Below, one piece after another: positions 1-6,871 of a stretch of DNA of 10,685 nt. Each line of letters begins with the position of its first letter. Within the stretch, counting starts at the first letter, position 1. Made by a program: the position numbers and the translations under genes. Below the pieces are notes generated by a model. The model was not told where the DNA came from. It saw only the letters and a list, made by a program, of their open reading frames with translations, and ran no database searches. This DNA is from Acidobacteriota bacterium (GTDB lineage: Bacteria > Acidobacteriota > Terriglobia > Terriglobales > Acidobacteriaceae): positions 1 through 10,685 of the forward strand of contig JANXQR010000519.1 in assembly GCA_025353435.1 (NCBI GenBank), written 5' to 3'.

Positions 1-1
1 T

Positions 2-313
2 GGCAATGTGCGCAGGGCCGGCGGTTTCCCGCTGGCGCGCCGCACTACACTCGCCCAGGGGTTGGCACTGGCACAGGGATTCAGCGCCTCTGCGAAGGAC
101 AGAAAAGTCTATTTATTCCGCGATCAGGCGGATGGACAACGGGTTGTGCTGGAGGTCAATCTGCACGCTATCCTCCGCGGCAAGCACCCCGATATGGATA
201 TGAAGCCGAATGACGTACTGTTTGTTCCGAACAGCGCCGCGGCGGACTTGGCCAAGGCGGCTTCTGCCGTCTTGCCAGGCCTTGCAACGGCAGAAATTTA
301 TACGCATCCTTAA
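2..313 (+). CDS. Polysaccharide export protein (Wza-type, SLBB repeat), C-terminal fragment
   Basis: The frame is open from the left edge, so only the last 103 residues are seen and the start lies outside the window. The fragment begins GNVRRAGGFPL, which fits the start of an SLBB repeat (G-x-V-x-x-P/A-G-x-Y/F-x-L), followed by TLAQGLALAQGF. Next come a beta-rich stretch (RKVYLFR) and KPNDVLFVPNS, the typical end of the export/SLBB module in Wza-like outer-membrane exporters. An Ala-rich helix (ADLAKAASAVLPGLA) closes the protein; in Wza the C-terminal helix lines the outer-membrane pore. Family role: an oligomeric channel carrying exopolysaccharide across the periplasm and outer membrane. 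The next gene, a Wzy-like protein, begins 21 bases downstream, so the two are probably co-transcribed. The internal GTG at 8 is not taken as a start because the family match continues upstream of it. Confidence 0.8.
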   Translation, partial: GNVRRAGGFPLARRTTLAQGLALAQGFSASAKDRKVYLFRDQADGQRVVLEVNLHAILRGKHPDMDMKPNDVLFVPNSAAADLAKAASAVLPGLATAEIYTHP

Positions 314-334
314 TTTTCGACATACAGAGGTTCA

Positions 335-1741
335 GTGACAGGGGAAGCCAATAGCGTCGCGATAAGATTGCCGGTCCGGAGTGGGGTGAAGAGCACGCGG
401 TCTTCGTCGGAGAAGATTGGTCGCACCCTTTTTGCCTTGTATTGTGCCGATGCTGCATTTGACTTTCATTCGCAGGCGGACACCGGAAACGGACTTCAGG
501 TAACGCTGGGCATCTTCTCCCTGGTCGCGTTTGCACTGTTTGCTTTGAATGCGCGAAGGACGACAGGTTCGCTGCCATTACTGCGACGGATTGTCTGGAT
601 CTGGTGGATATATCTGGCCACAACGCCAGTGGTCGCCTATCTGCGCGGATTCCCATTTACTCACTATCTTCGCGTCGCGCTTCCCGAAATATTGATGGGT
701 ACCAGCTTGATGATGGGGTACATCCTGCTGAGCGAATCCAAGAACAATGCAGGCCTGATTTTTAGAGGCATATTTTATTCCTCCGTTTTGTCAAGTATCG
801 TCCACCTGTTTCGCGGTTTTTCGATGGGCCTTGGCCTCGACGAGTTGCGCTACTACATTGCCAGCCCACTGCTCGTTATTGTGATCTCTTTCGCACTCTA
901 CCGGTTGCTCTTCGAGGGCGCGAGGTCGGGTTTGTTCAACCTGGCGGCGTTGGGTGGCGGGCTCATCATCATCTTTCTTTCGGTGACGCGGACCTACTTT
1001 GTCAGTATCGGTTCGATACTTGTTGCAATCGGCGTGATCCTGCTTCGACCGCCCCAGTGGCTGAAGAGACGATTGCAGCGCAGGATTTTTTGGAATTTGC
1101 TACTGATATCGCTGGTCCTGACAATCCTGTCGGGCGTCGTTGTGGTGGCGTTCCCGAGTGTGCTGGAACATTGGTCTTCGCGGTCATCCGAGCTTGGAAT
1201 CCAGGATCCGACGACGTTGACGCGGATCGCCGAGGCTGCCGGAGAGATTGAAGCGATGAGGGCCGACACAAGCCATTTACTTATTGGATCGGGTCTCGGG
1301 TCGGAGCACAGATTCGATGAGAGTTACTTGATTGGAATCACGGCAGCGGCCCATGAAGACGTCGCCAATAACTATGCTCCCGGGCACATTGGTTGGATTT
1401 ATCAATTCTATGCATCGGGGATTTTGCTGGGCTGGGTGTATCTGTTCGTGTTTTTCGTCGCAATCTGGAAGGGTAACTCCGCGCGCGCACCGTATATTGC
1501 GCGAATGGCGGGTGTCGCGCTGATTGCTGTATTGGTAACGTCCTCATTCGGCAACATGCTTGGGGCCCGAAGCGGCGGAATCGGAGTGGGGCTCCTGATT
1601 GCGCTTTCATTGTTTGGGGCCGAGGACACCGGAAAGAAGCGGAAGGACAGACGAATCGTCCGGCCAAGATTTGCACTGCAACCGTTTCGCCCTACCGACG
1701 GGCTAAGCGGGAGCCTACAGTCAGTCAACGAAAATGAATAA
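335..1741 (+). CDS. Wzy / O-antigen ligase-like multi-pass membrane protein
   Basis: This 468-residue protein has many hydrophobic segments (about residues 60-75, 88-104, 115-132, 168-190, 200-217, 222-240, 252-275, 355-378 and 390-440, judged by eye). Features typical of the Wzy/WaaL O-antigen polymerase-ligase superfamily are present. SVTRTY at about 216-221 ends a membrane helix, as in the family's S-x-(S/T)-R-(T/G) signature. A long extracytoplasmic loop carries LLIGSGLGSE (G318-G322) and then GHIGWIYQFYASGILLG around H351, matching the late-loop histidine followed by a helix. Role: probably polymerisation or transfer of undecaprenyl-linked repeat units on the periplasmic face. The start is GTG at 335 with AGAGG at 326-330, only 4 bases upstream. 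The C-terminal 45 residues are polar and basic, probably cytoplasmic. It is flanked by an exporter gene and a glycosyltransferase gene. Polymerase and ligase cannot be told apart from sequence; the exporter next door favours polymerase. Confidence 0.75.
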   Translation: MTGEANSVAIRLPVRSGVKSTRSSSEKIGRTLFALYCADAAFDFHSQADTGNGLQVTLGIFSLVAFALFALNARRTTGSLPLLRRIVWIWWIYLATTPVVAYLRGFPFTHYLRVALPEILMGTSLMMGYILLSESKNNAGLIFRGIFYSSVLSSIVHLFRGFSMGLGLDELRYYIASPLLVIVISFALYRLLFEGARSGLFNLAALGGGLIIIFLSVTRTYFVSIGSILVAIGVILLRPPQWLKRRLQRRIFWNLLLISLVLTILSGVVVVAFPSVLEHWSSRSSELGIQDPTTLTRIAEAAGEIEAMRADTSHLLIGSGLGSEHRFDESYLIGITAAAHEDVANNYAPGHIGWIYQFYASGILLGWVYLFVFFVAIWKGNSARAPYIARMAGVALIAVLVTSSFGNMLGARSGGIGVGLLIALSLFGAEDTGKKRKDRRIVRPRFALQPFRPTDGLSGSLQSVNENE

Positions 1742-1765
1742 GTCGGAGTAAATTCGAGTAACTCT

Positions 1766-3022
1766 ATGAAGACAATATTGATTTTAGAAATCTCTGACTC
1801 AGGACACCATCCTGGGTATGTGCGCAATATTCTCGAGTCGGTTGATCCAGACTCAGTAAACGTGCTGGTTGCCGGAACGCCCAATCTCGTGTTCCATTCC
1901 GAGTTGGATCCGGTTCGAAGCCGTTTTACGCCGATAGAAATCGAAGTCTCGACGAGTGAACAGGCCCGGCTAAATGACTTTTCGACAATTGGCTTGATTC
2001 GCAGAGAATTTTGCGTCCGAAAAATCTACGCGCGGATTTGGCGCCAGGCGGTTCGGAATCAGTCGATTGACACGGTGATCCTCCCATTTGTCGACGATTG
2101 TTCAAACGCCATTTCGTTACTTGGAGCACCATTTGGCGATACTCCATGGGTGGGAATTTCCATGCGCACTCAGTTTCATTTCCCGGATATGGGTGTGGTC
2201 GTAGATCGTCCCTTGGGGGTGGGACTGCGAGCTTCCCTGATGCGGTCAAGTCTGCGGGCCTCGCTCGTCCGCCGATTGCTCAGGCAGTCAACTCTCAAAG
2301 AACTACTCACCATCGACCCGACTCTTATCCTTTATGCGGGAAACCAGCAGGCCAGGGAGTTCGCGAAGCTGCGGTATCTTCCTGATCCGAGCTATACTCT
2401 TCCTCTTATGAGTAAAACGGAGGCGCGGAGTTCGTTGGGGATTCCCGCAAGCGGCAAGGTAATTCTGGTTTACGGAGCTCTCAGCGAGCGCAAAGGCATC
2501 GCCCATTTAGTTCGGGCCATGTGTCTCCCCGATTGTCCGAAGACAATTCATGTGGTTCTTGCGGGCCCTCAAGATCAAGGTGTGAGGACGCTGCTCGAGA
2601 GCCCTTCTGTAGCGTCACTGATCGCCGCCAATCGCTTGCATATCGTCTCAGGCTACATATCCGTTCCCACCCGTCGAATGGCAGAGCTCATTTACGCGAG
2701 CGATGCCATGTGGATCGGGTATGTGGATTTCTACGCGATGAGCAGTGTGCTGGTGCTGGCCGCGCAACACGGACTTCCGTCCATTACTACGCAACAGGGG
2801 ATCGTCGGTTACCTTTCTCGCATGCACGGTTGCGGATTGCCGGTGGATCCGCGGTCAGAATTGTCCATCCTTGAAGTGCTTCAGCGAATCGCGAGCGATG
2901 ACCCGCTCCTGGATGTGGTTGCTGAAAATGCGAGAAATGCATTTCCGGACCACAGCCACGCGGAGTTCTACCGCATCGTCAGCGATTCAGTGCGGATGGC
3001 GGGCGAGGCGTGCAGCGCTTGA
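1766..3022 (+). CDS. GT-B fold glycosyltransferase (GT4-like), degenerate active-site motif
   Basis: This is a 418-residue protein of usual GT4 length. The N-terminal half begins KTILILEISDSGHHPGYVRN, the loop after the first strand of the acceptor domain. The C-terminal Rossmann domain starts near residue 232 (VILVYGALSERKG) and resembles the G-R-x(4)-K-G nucleotide-sugar phosphate site; K243-G244 are kept but the Arg position is Ala238. VVLAGPQ and SDAMWIGYVDF follow in family order. At the EX7E site the sequence is Y323-AMSSVLV-L331, then AAQHGLP, so both glutamates seen in most GT4 enzymes are absent. No signal peptide is visible, which suggests a cytoplasmic enzyme. The gene begins 24 bases after the Wzy-like gene, with only a weak ribosome-binding site (GGAG at 1744-1747 is far; CGAG at 1755). 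It probably adds a sugar to the repeat unit; donor and linkage are not predictable, and an inactive or partner role is possible. Confidence 0.7.
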   Translation: MKTILILEISDSGHHPGYVRNILESVDPDSVNVLVAGTPNLVFHSELDPVRSRFTPIEIEVSTSEQARLNDFSTIGLIRREFCVRKIYARIWRQAVRNQSIDTVILPFVDDCSNAISLLGAPFGDTPWVGISMRTQFHFPDMGVVVDRPLGVGLRASLMRSSLRASLVRRLLRQSTLKELLTIDPTLILYAGNQQAREFAKLRYLPDPSYTLPLMSKTEARSSLGIPASGKVILVYGALSERKGIAHLVRAMCLPDCPKTIHVVLAGPQDQGVRTLLESPSVASLIAANRLHIVSGYISVPTRRMAELIYASDAMWIGYVDFYAMSSVLVLAAQHGLPSITTQQGIVGYLSRMHGCGLPVDPRSELSILEVLQRIASDDPLLDVVAENARNAFPDHSHAEFYRIVSDSVRMAGEACSA

Positions 3023-3150
3023 CATAATCGGTATGGCCGACAGCCCGCTCGGCAGGCCCCAATCGTTTCCAACCATTGTTGGTATAACTGGTCTTGTACT
3101 TGCCCAGCCGCGGGCGATCGCTGCGGCGTTCCTCAAGCATCGACCTTCAA

Positions 3151-3155
3151 AGGAG
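3151..3155 (+). promoter_or_regulatory. Ribosome-binding site that fixes the start of the beta-helix gene
   Basis: AGGAG lies 6 bases upstream of ATG 3162. The reading frame is open back to 2745 inside the glycosyltransferase gene, so this site, together with the signal peptide that begins just after it, decides the start. Confidence 0.75.
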
Positions 3156-3161
3156 CTTCCC

Positions 3162-4376
3162 ATGCTAAAACGTCAAATACATCCGTTCCATTTCGCATCT
3201 CATCCTCGCAGCACGTTTTGGTTTGCGGTCACAATCGGAGCCGTTGCCCTCGCTTTGACTCTCGGCACAGTTTCTCGTGCACAAGCGCCTGGCGGCAATA
3301 GCACGGCCAGCTTTGGCCTCAACGTCAGGACGTTCGGCGCTGTTGGCGATTGCAAACATGATGATACGGAAGCACTGCAATCGGCAGTCAATCAAATCAC
3401 CAGCCGCACCTTGTTCTTTCCGATGGGTTGTTATCTGATTAGTCAGCCGATCAGGGTTCCCTACGCAACCGGATTCAGAATTGTGGGCGAAGGTCAAGTT
3501 GGGACCAGGATTCAGCAGCAGACTGACAACACTCCTATCATCGTCTTCACTAAGGAGCTCACCCACAGCTGGGAGATCAGAAATCTCGAATTTGGCTGGT
3601 CAAGGAACCAATCCAGCCAGAACACCAATTCGGTGGCAATCCTTTTTTCCACTGATACCGCAACGGCTGGGGGGTTATTCGACTTCACAATCTCCCACGT
3701 GACTTTCGACAATGGATTTCGAGGGATATATCTGGCCCCGGCTTCGCATGGCGCCTTGCCGGTATGGGGATTTGTACTTGAAGATATCGTTGCACACAAA
3801 CTAATGTCCGGTTCAACCATCAACCTGGCACCGAACCCCGGTGTTGGCATGCCCCGTTGCACTCTTCGCGACATATACTCCACCCAGGCAATCTCCGAAC
3901 CGCAGATCAAGCTGTACCATTGCTCCAGCGGGACCCTGGATAACATCGAAGATAACAACGGGTTGGATACCAGCATCGATCTGCAGAGTGACGACGCGAT
4001 GAGCGTCAGAGCAGTTCACATCGAATGGCATCACATGACGCTGGCCAACCATTCCGTCATTACAGCTGAAAACAGCAAGATCGACTTCGACGGAATCACT
4101 GCCAACCTCATCGCGGAAGTGCCGGGCAAGTACTATCTCGTCAGCAACCTCGCCGGCGGGGGAAGCCTCGGACTTAGAAATGTAAGACTTGGTGGAGCAG
4201 CCCCTGAAACCAGCCCGGCCGGCATCCATAACTCCGCTGGAGCACAGACTTATCTCCTGCATTTGAACGGGACAGTGAAGCTCTCGCAGATGCAAGGAGT
4301 GGATCTGACTCATGCGGAAATCAACAGCTCCGACGATGTAAACACCTCGTCAAGAGTGGCTGCGATGGGTCACTAA
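3162..4376 (+). CDS. Secreted right-handed beta-helix protein (pectate-lyase superfamily, PF12708-like)
   Basis: The chosen start gives 404 residues with a Sec signal peptide: a basic, His-rich head (residues 1-17), a hydrophobic core (19-37), and a cleavage site after AQA (40-42). The mature protein opens with NVRTFGAVGDCKHDDTEALQ (54-73), the hallmark N-cap of the pectate_lyase_3 family (xxFGAxGDGxxDDTxA). Irregular beta-helix rungs follow (FRIVGEG, WEIRNLEFGW, FDFTISHVTFDNGFRGIYL, FVLEDIV, CTLRDIYS). No catalytic residues can be assigned. Known relatives include polysaccharide lyases, hydrolases, epimerases and phage-type tailspikes. Lying 139 bases after the polysaccharide genes, it could trim or modify the exported polymer in the periplasm or outside the cell; this is inference. 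In the gap upstream, TATAAC at 3083-3088 resembles a -10 box, but no matching -35 is visible, so read-through from the operon is as likely. Confidence 0.75.
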   Translation: MLKRQIHPFHFASHPRSTFWFAVTIGAVALALTLGTVSRAQAPGGNSTASFGLNVRTFGAVGDCKHDDTEALQSAVNQITSRTLFFPMGCYLISQPIRVPYATGFRIVGEGQVGTRIQQQTDNTPIIVFTKELTHSWEIRNLEFGWSRNQSSQNTNSVAILFSTDTATAGGLFDFTISHVTFDNGFRGIYLAPASHGALPVWGFVLEDIVAHKLMSGSTINLAPNPGVGMPRCTLRDIYSTQAISEPQIKLYHCSSGTLDNIEDNNGLDTSIDLQSDDAMSVRAVHIEWHHMTLANHSVITAENSKIDFDGITANLIAEVPGKYYLVSNLAGGGSLGLRNVRLGGAAPETSPAGIHNSAGAQTYLLHLNGTVKLSQMQGVDLTHAEINSSDDVNTSSRVAAMGH

Positions 4377-4402
4377 GACAGACTGGCTTGGACTGTTCGG
4401 TC

Positions 4403-4558
4403 TAGGAGCTTGTTGAAGAGCGCAATTCGACGTGGGAAGCCAAAAAGCACAATGCGCCAGAACACCCTGGAATCGTTCAGAACGCGCTTTGTGATGGTTG
4501 TAGTAGAGTCATTTCTGCCGCAATTTGGGACGTAGAATCCTTTTTCAACAAGTTCCTA
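4403..4558. mobile_element. MITE-like element with 18-base imperfect terminal inverted repeats
   Basis: The left end (4403-4420) reads TAGGAGCTTGTTGAAGAG. The right end (4541-4558), read on the minus strand, is TAGGAACTTGTTGAAAAA, giving 15 of 18 identical positions including an unbroken CTTGTTGAA. The span is 156 bases and encodes no transposase. If TA is the target duplication, the mobile unit is 4405-4556 (152 bases). Ends of the CTTGTTGAA type resemble IS5/IS4-like insertion-sequence termini from memory; I cannot name the parent element. Inside, GCAATT plus a nearby GACGT occur near both ends in the same orientation (about 4421-4432 and 4520-4533). The element sits between two convergent genes and its right terminal TAG is the stop codon of the minus-strand PagL-like gene. 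Confidence 0.6.
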
Positions 4559-6283
4559 CCGATAGTGCTTTGTCTTGAACCGCGAAACCGCCACGTAGAA
4601 AGTATTCGCGTCAGCGCCGGGGTTATGGTGACTAATGTTGGCGTTGGAGAGGTGCTGATACCGGTATCCGATCGAGATGGACTGTCGCGATTTCCGGAAG
4701 ATCTGGATGCCCCCGCCGAAGTCAATTGAATACATGAACTGCGAACCCTGTGGCGACAGCACGCGATCATCGAAATAGATGAATCCTGCGTCTGTAGACA
4801 GGAATGGTTGCACGCGGCTTTGCGGGTAAAAGGATGCGCGAAAACCCACCGGGCTCACGCCGCTTCCATAGGTTCGCTTGCGCTGCGTAAAGCGATCCTT
4901 CGCAGCTGGGTTGACTTCGTCCAGCATGGCCAACGCAGTTACTTCCGGAGCATAGCGGAAGTTACAAATTGACCCGCGAATAAGAAGATAGGAATAGGTA
5001 ACATCGACGGGCATGTACTTGATGTCCTTCGCATATCCCCAGATATGTCCTGTCATCGCGGACGCTCCCCACCAAGCGCCAAACTCATGTACCCCGCCGT
5101 AGTGCGGCCATTCCGGTAGAGTCTGCGCCTCCAGTTTCGTCGTTGACACAGAAGCCTCTGTGCGCGAAGGCCCGCCGGCAAGCGTGCTATCCGAGTCGCT
5201 CTCTCCGCCCGGTTCGCTCCAGAAGGAATTACTTGTAACATTTCTGCTGTCCCTGTACCACGGCGACCGGAAGCGGAAGATATTCGCGGTGGCGCGAGCT
5301 GGAGTAAGAAAACTGACAAGAAGCAACGGTAATGCCCCTCTCGGCTTCTCTTCAATTTTCTTCACCACATGTTTATCCAAGGCGTCTTCGGCCATCGTCC
5401 ACAACAGGCCCCCCACCGGCGTTGTTACCAGTTCAACCCAGCCGGTTTCATTGGTCCAGTCCTTAACCGGAACATGAGTCTGGGGAACAATATGATCGCC
5501 GTTGTGTCCAATTCCCGCTTCTCCAAATGGCCCTAGCTTCCACTGAAAGCTATAAGCAGTTGAAAAAGCAAAGGCGCGCATTCGACTATGCCAGTACGCA
5601 TGTGTGTTACTGAATTCCACCGCCATACCCTTTGGATCATTCTGAATCCAGAGATAATTGGTGATGCCACCCATCATGGGGTGGCCGACGTAATCGTCAA
5701 GGATTGGATTCTGGTCGCTCCACCTGTCCCACTTCCATCCCGCGGCGCTGTTGATCCAGCGGTCGAACCACTTGCCATGCGTCGTTTCCCAGCGATACCA
5801 GTAGCCTGTATATATATTTCCGGCATTTTGAAAGGCATTGAAAGCGACGGTCGAAATGACTAGCTGATGCCAATGAACGCGGCAGGAACTCGCATGGGTA
5901 ATGTCTTCGGGACACTTGTTGAGGCTCACATAAGGGGGTTTGCTCGCGGTTAGCACAGACAAATCAGCGTCTGTCTCTCCGAGTCCCGCAAATTCATTGC
6001 TTCGTGACTCAGGAGCGGCTTCGGTCGCGGCATCGTTCGGAAGCGGCGCATCGGGCAGGGAAGCCGGAGAGATCAAATTAGCCGCGGGCACAGATTGGTC
6101 GGTCGCGGGATTTGCAGCAGGAGTTGAGTAGGCCGCTGCATTAGAATCGGTCGGTGCCGGAATTCGATCGGCGGTCCCCTGCGCCTCGATGAGATTTCCC
6201 ATGCAAGCCGCGGTCCCCAATGAAATAGATAGGAGAGCTATTTGTCTCCATTGGCACGATCCTCGTGCAGGGAAGTAAGTCAT
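4556..6283 (-). CDS. Outer-membrane protein with C-terminal PagL-like (acyloxyacyl hydrolase) barrel
   Basis: This is a 575-residue protein. An N-terminal signal (about 12-36) has either a type I site near EAQ or a weak lipobox ending at C27. Residues 38-105 are an Ala/Pro/Asp-rich linker. Residues 120-330 are Trp/Gly/aromatic-rich (YVGHPMMGG 198-206, ELVTTPVGGLLW 284-295), with a barrel-like, DUF3943-like feel of low certainty. Residues about 398-569 resemble the PagL lipid A 3-O-deacylase family (PF09411): FGAWWGASAMTG at the start, VQPFLSTDAGFIYFDD (491-506), and YRYQHLSNANISHHNPG (540-556). H544 and S546 match the PagL catalytic His and Ser; the acid position, 14 after the His, is D558 rather than Glu. 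PagL proteins are usually about 150-190 residues, so this one carries a large extra N-terminal half. ATG 6283 is preceded by GGGGGAC. The likely role is lipid A remodelling or another envelope function; activity is unproven. The stop codon belongs to the adjoining inverted-repeat element. Confidence 0.65.
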   Translation of the reverse strand: MTYFPARGSCQWRQIALLSISLGTAACMGNLIEAQGTADRIPAPTDSNAAAYSTPAANPATDQSVPAANLISPASLPDAPLPNDAATEAAPESRSNEFAGLGETDADLSVLTASKPPYVSLNKCPEDITHASSCRVHWHQLVISTVAFNAFQNAGNIYTGYWYRWETTHGKWFDRWINSAAGWKWDRWSDQNPILDDYVGHPMMGGITNYLWIQNDPKGMAVEFSNTHAYWHSRMRAFAFSTAYSFQWKLGPFGEAGIGHNGDHIVPQTHVPVKDWTNETGWVELVTTPVGGLLWTMAEDALDKHVVKKIEEKPRGALPLLLVSFLTPARATANIFRFRSPWYRDSRNVTSNSFWSEPGGESDSDSTLAGGPSRTEASVSTTKLEAQTLPEWPHYGGVHEFGAWWGASAMTGHIWGYAKDIKYMPVDVTYSYLLIRGSICNFRYAPEVTALAMLDEVNPAAKDRFTQRKRTYGSGVSPVGFRASFYPQSRVQPFLSTDAGFIYFDDRVLSPQGSQFMYSIDFGGGIQIFRKSRQSISIGYRYQHLSNANISHHNPGADANTFYVAVSRFKTKHYR

Positions 6284-6312
6284 CCGTCCCCCAATATTGA
6301 TTTGTTCAAACT

Positions 6313-6341
6313 GTAATAGAATCCTGCCATTCTTCCTGCAA
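6313..6341 (-). promoter_or_regulatory. Candidate sigma-70-like promoter for the PagL-like gene
   Basis: On the minus strand, TTGCAG (6341-6336) and TATTAC (6318-6313) are separated by 17 bases, about 30 bases before ATG 6283. The matches to consensus are 3/6 and 4/6, so this is only a candidate. Confidence 0.25.
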
Positions 6342-6420
6342 AAACTAGAGCGGGAATAGACAGCCGATTCGCCCTAGCCAAATGCGGCGACTCGATCCCA
6401 GCAGCTCAATCCAAATGCGA

Positions 6421-6437
6421 ATTTGCTTTGAGCAAAT
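6421..6437. repeat. Short palindrome, possible operator
   Basis: ATTTGCT-TTG-AGCAAAT is a perfect 7-base inverted repeat around a 3-base centre, the size of a dimeric repressor site. It lies about 80 bases upstream of the candidate minus-strand promoter. One such palindrome in 588 bases is not statistically striking. Confidence 0.25.
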
Positions 6438-6871
6438 CTATTAGCAATTTTTGCCGTTTTGGCAGCCCATGAGAAGAAACGATAAACATCTCCCTCTGCG
6501 GTTGTCGTGAGAATCCGTGTTTCTCCCAATCATCTACAAACCGGACCCAAGCAAGTCATTTCATCGTACCGCACATCTTGCCGATGAAGACGAAATGGTT
6601 CAGAATGGCATGCTCACTCACCCATATCGTATCGACTAATGAGGGAAGAGATGATGACTGTTGATCTTGGAGGCATCATTAGGGTCAATACCTTACCTTG
6701 GGTCAAGTTGAGGAAAGTCGTCTGGCTGCAGAAATTTCATGGTAGGTTCATTTTGAGTTGATCCCTATTTCCACTTGGGGATTTTGCATGTTTCACGCTT
6801 GCACTTGAACCTGCGCTCGATTCAGCAGAGCGAGTCTATGAAGCAAGCAGATCCACGGGAGATAAGATACC

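Larger units (their letters stand above)
6284..6871. other. 588-base divergent intergenic region
   Basis: It separates the minus-strand PagL-like gene from the plus-strand OmpA-like gene, so it should hold both promoters. Visible are a candidate minus-strand promoter near 6313-6341, a 7+3+7 palindrome at 6421-6437, CCAAATGCG twice (6378-6386 and 6411-6419, 33 bases apart), and GGGTCAA twice (6682-6688 and 6700-6706, 18 bases apart). A possible 36-codon reading frame (6651-6761) follows GAGGGA but has no recognisable features. The ribosome-binding site of the next gene is GGGAGA at 6857-6862. Short repeats like these are expected by chance in a region of this size. Confidence 0.5.

Noticed and set aside
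1752..1762. AATTCGAGTAA before the glycosyltransferase gene, repeated near 8977
   Set aside because: An 11-base match in a 10.7 kb window without shared context is likely chance, and the second copy lies well away from a start codon.
3069..3082. CCAAC-CATT-GTTGG hairpin in the gap before the beta-helix gene
   Set aside because: A five-pair stem without a T tract is too weak to call a terminator or regulator.
2745..3161. Long open extension upstream of the beta-helix gene
   Set aside because: It overlaps the glycosyltransferase gene in another frame, shows no family resemblance, and a good AGGAG plus signal peptide place the start at 3162.
5915..5928. ACTTGTTGA inside the PagL-like gene, resembling the MITE end
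   Set aside because: Only nine bases match and it lies within coding sequence with no partner end; chance similarity.
6651..6761. 36-codon reading frame after GAGGGAAGAG
   Set aside because: The upstream purine-rich stretch fits a ribosome-binding site, but the peptide has no recognisable motif and lies in a promoter-bearing intergenic region; support is too thin to call a gene.
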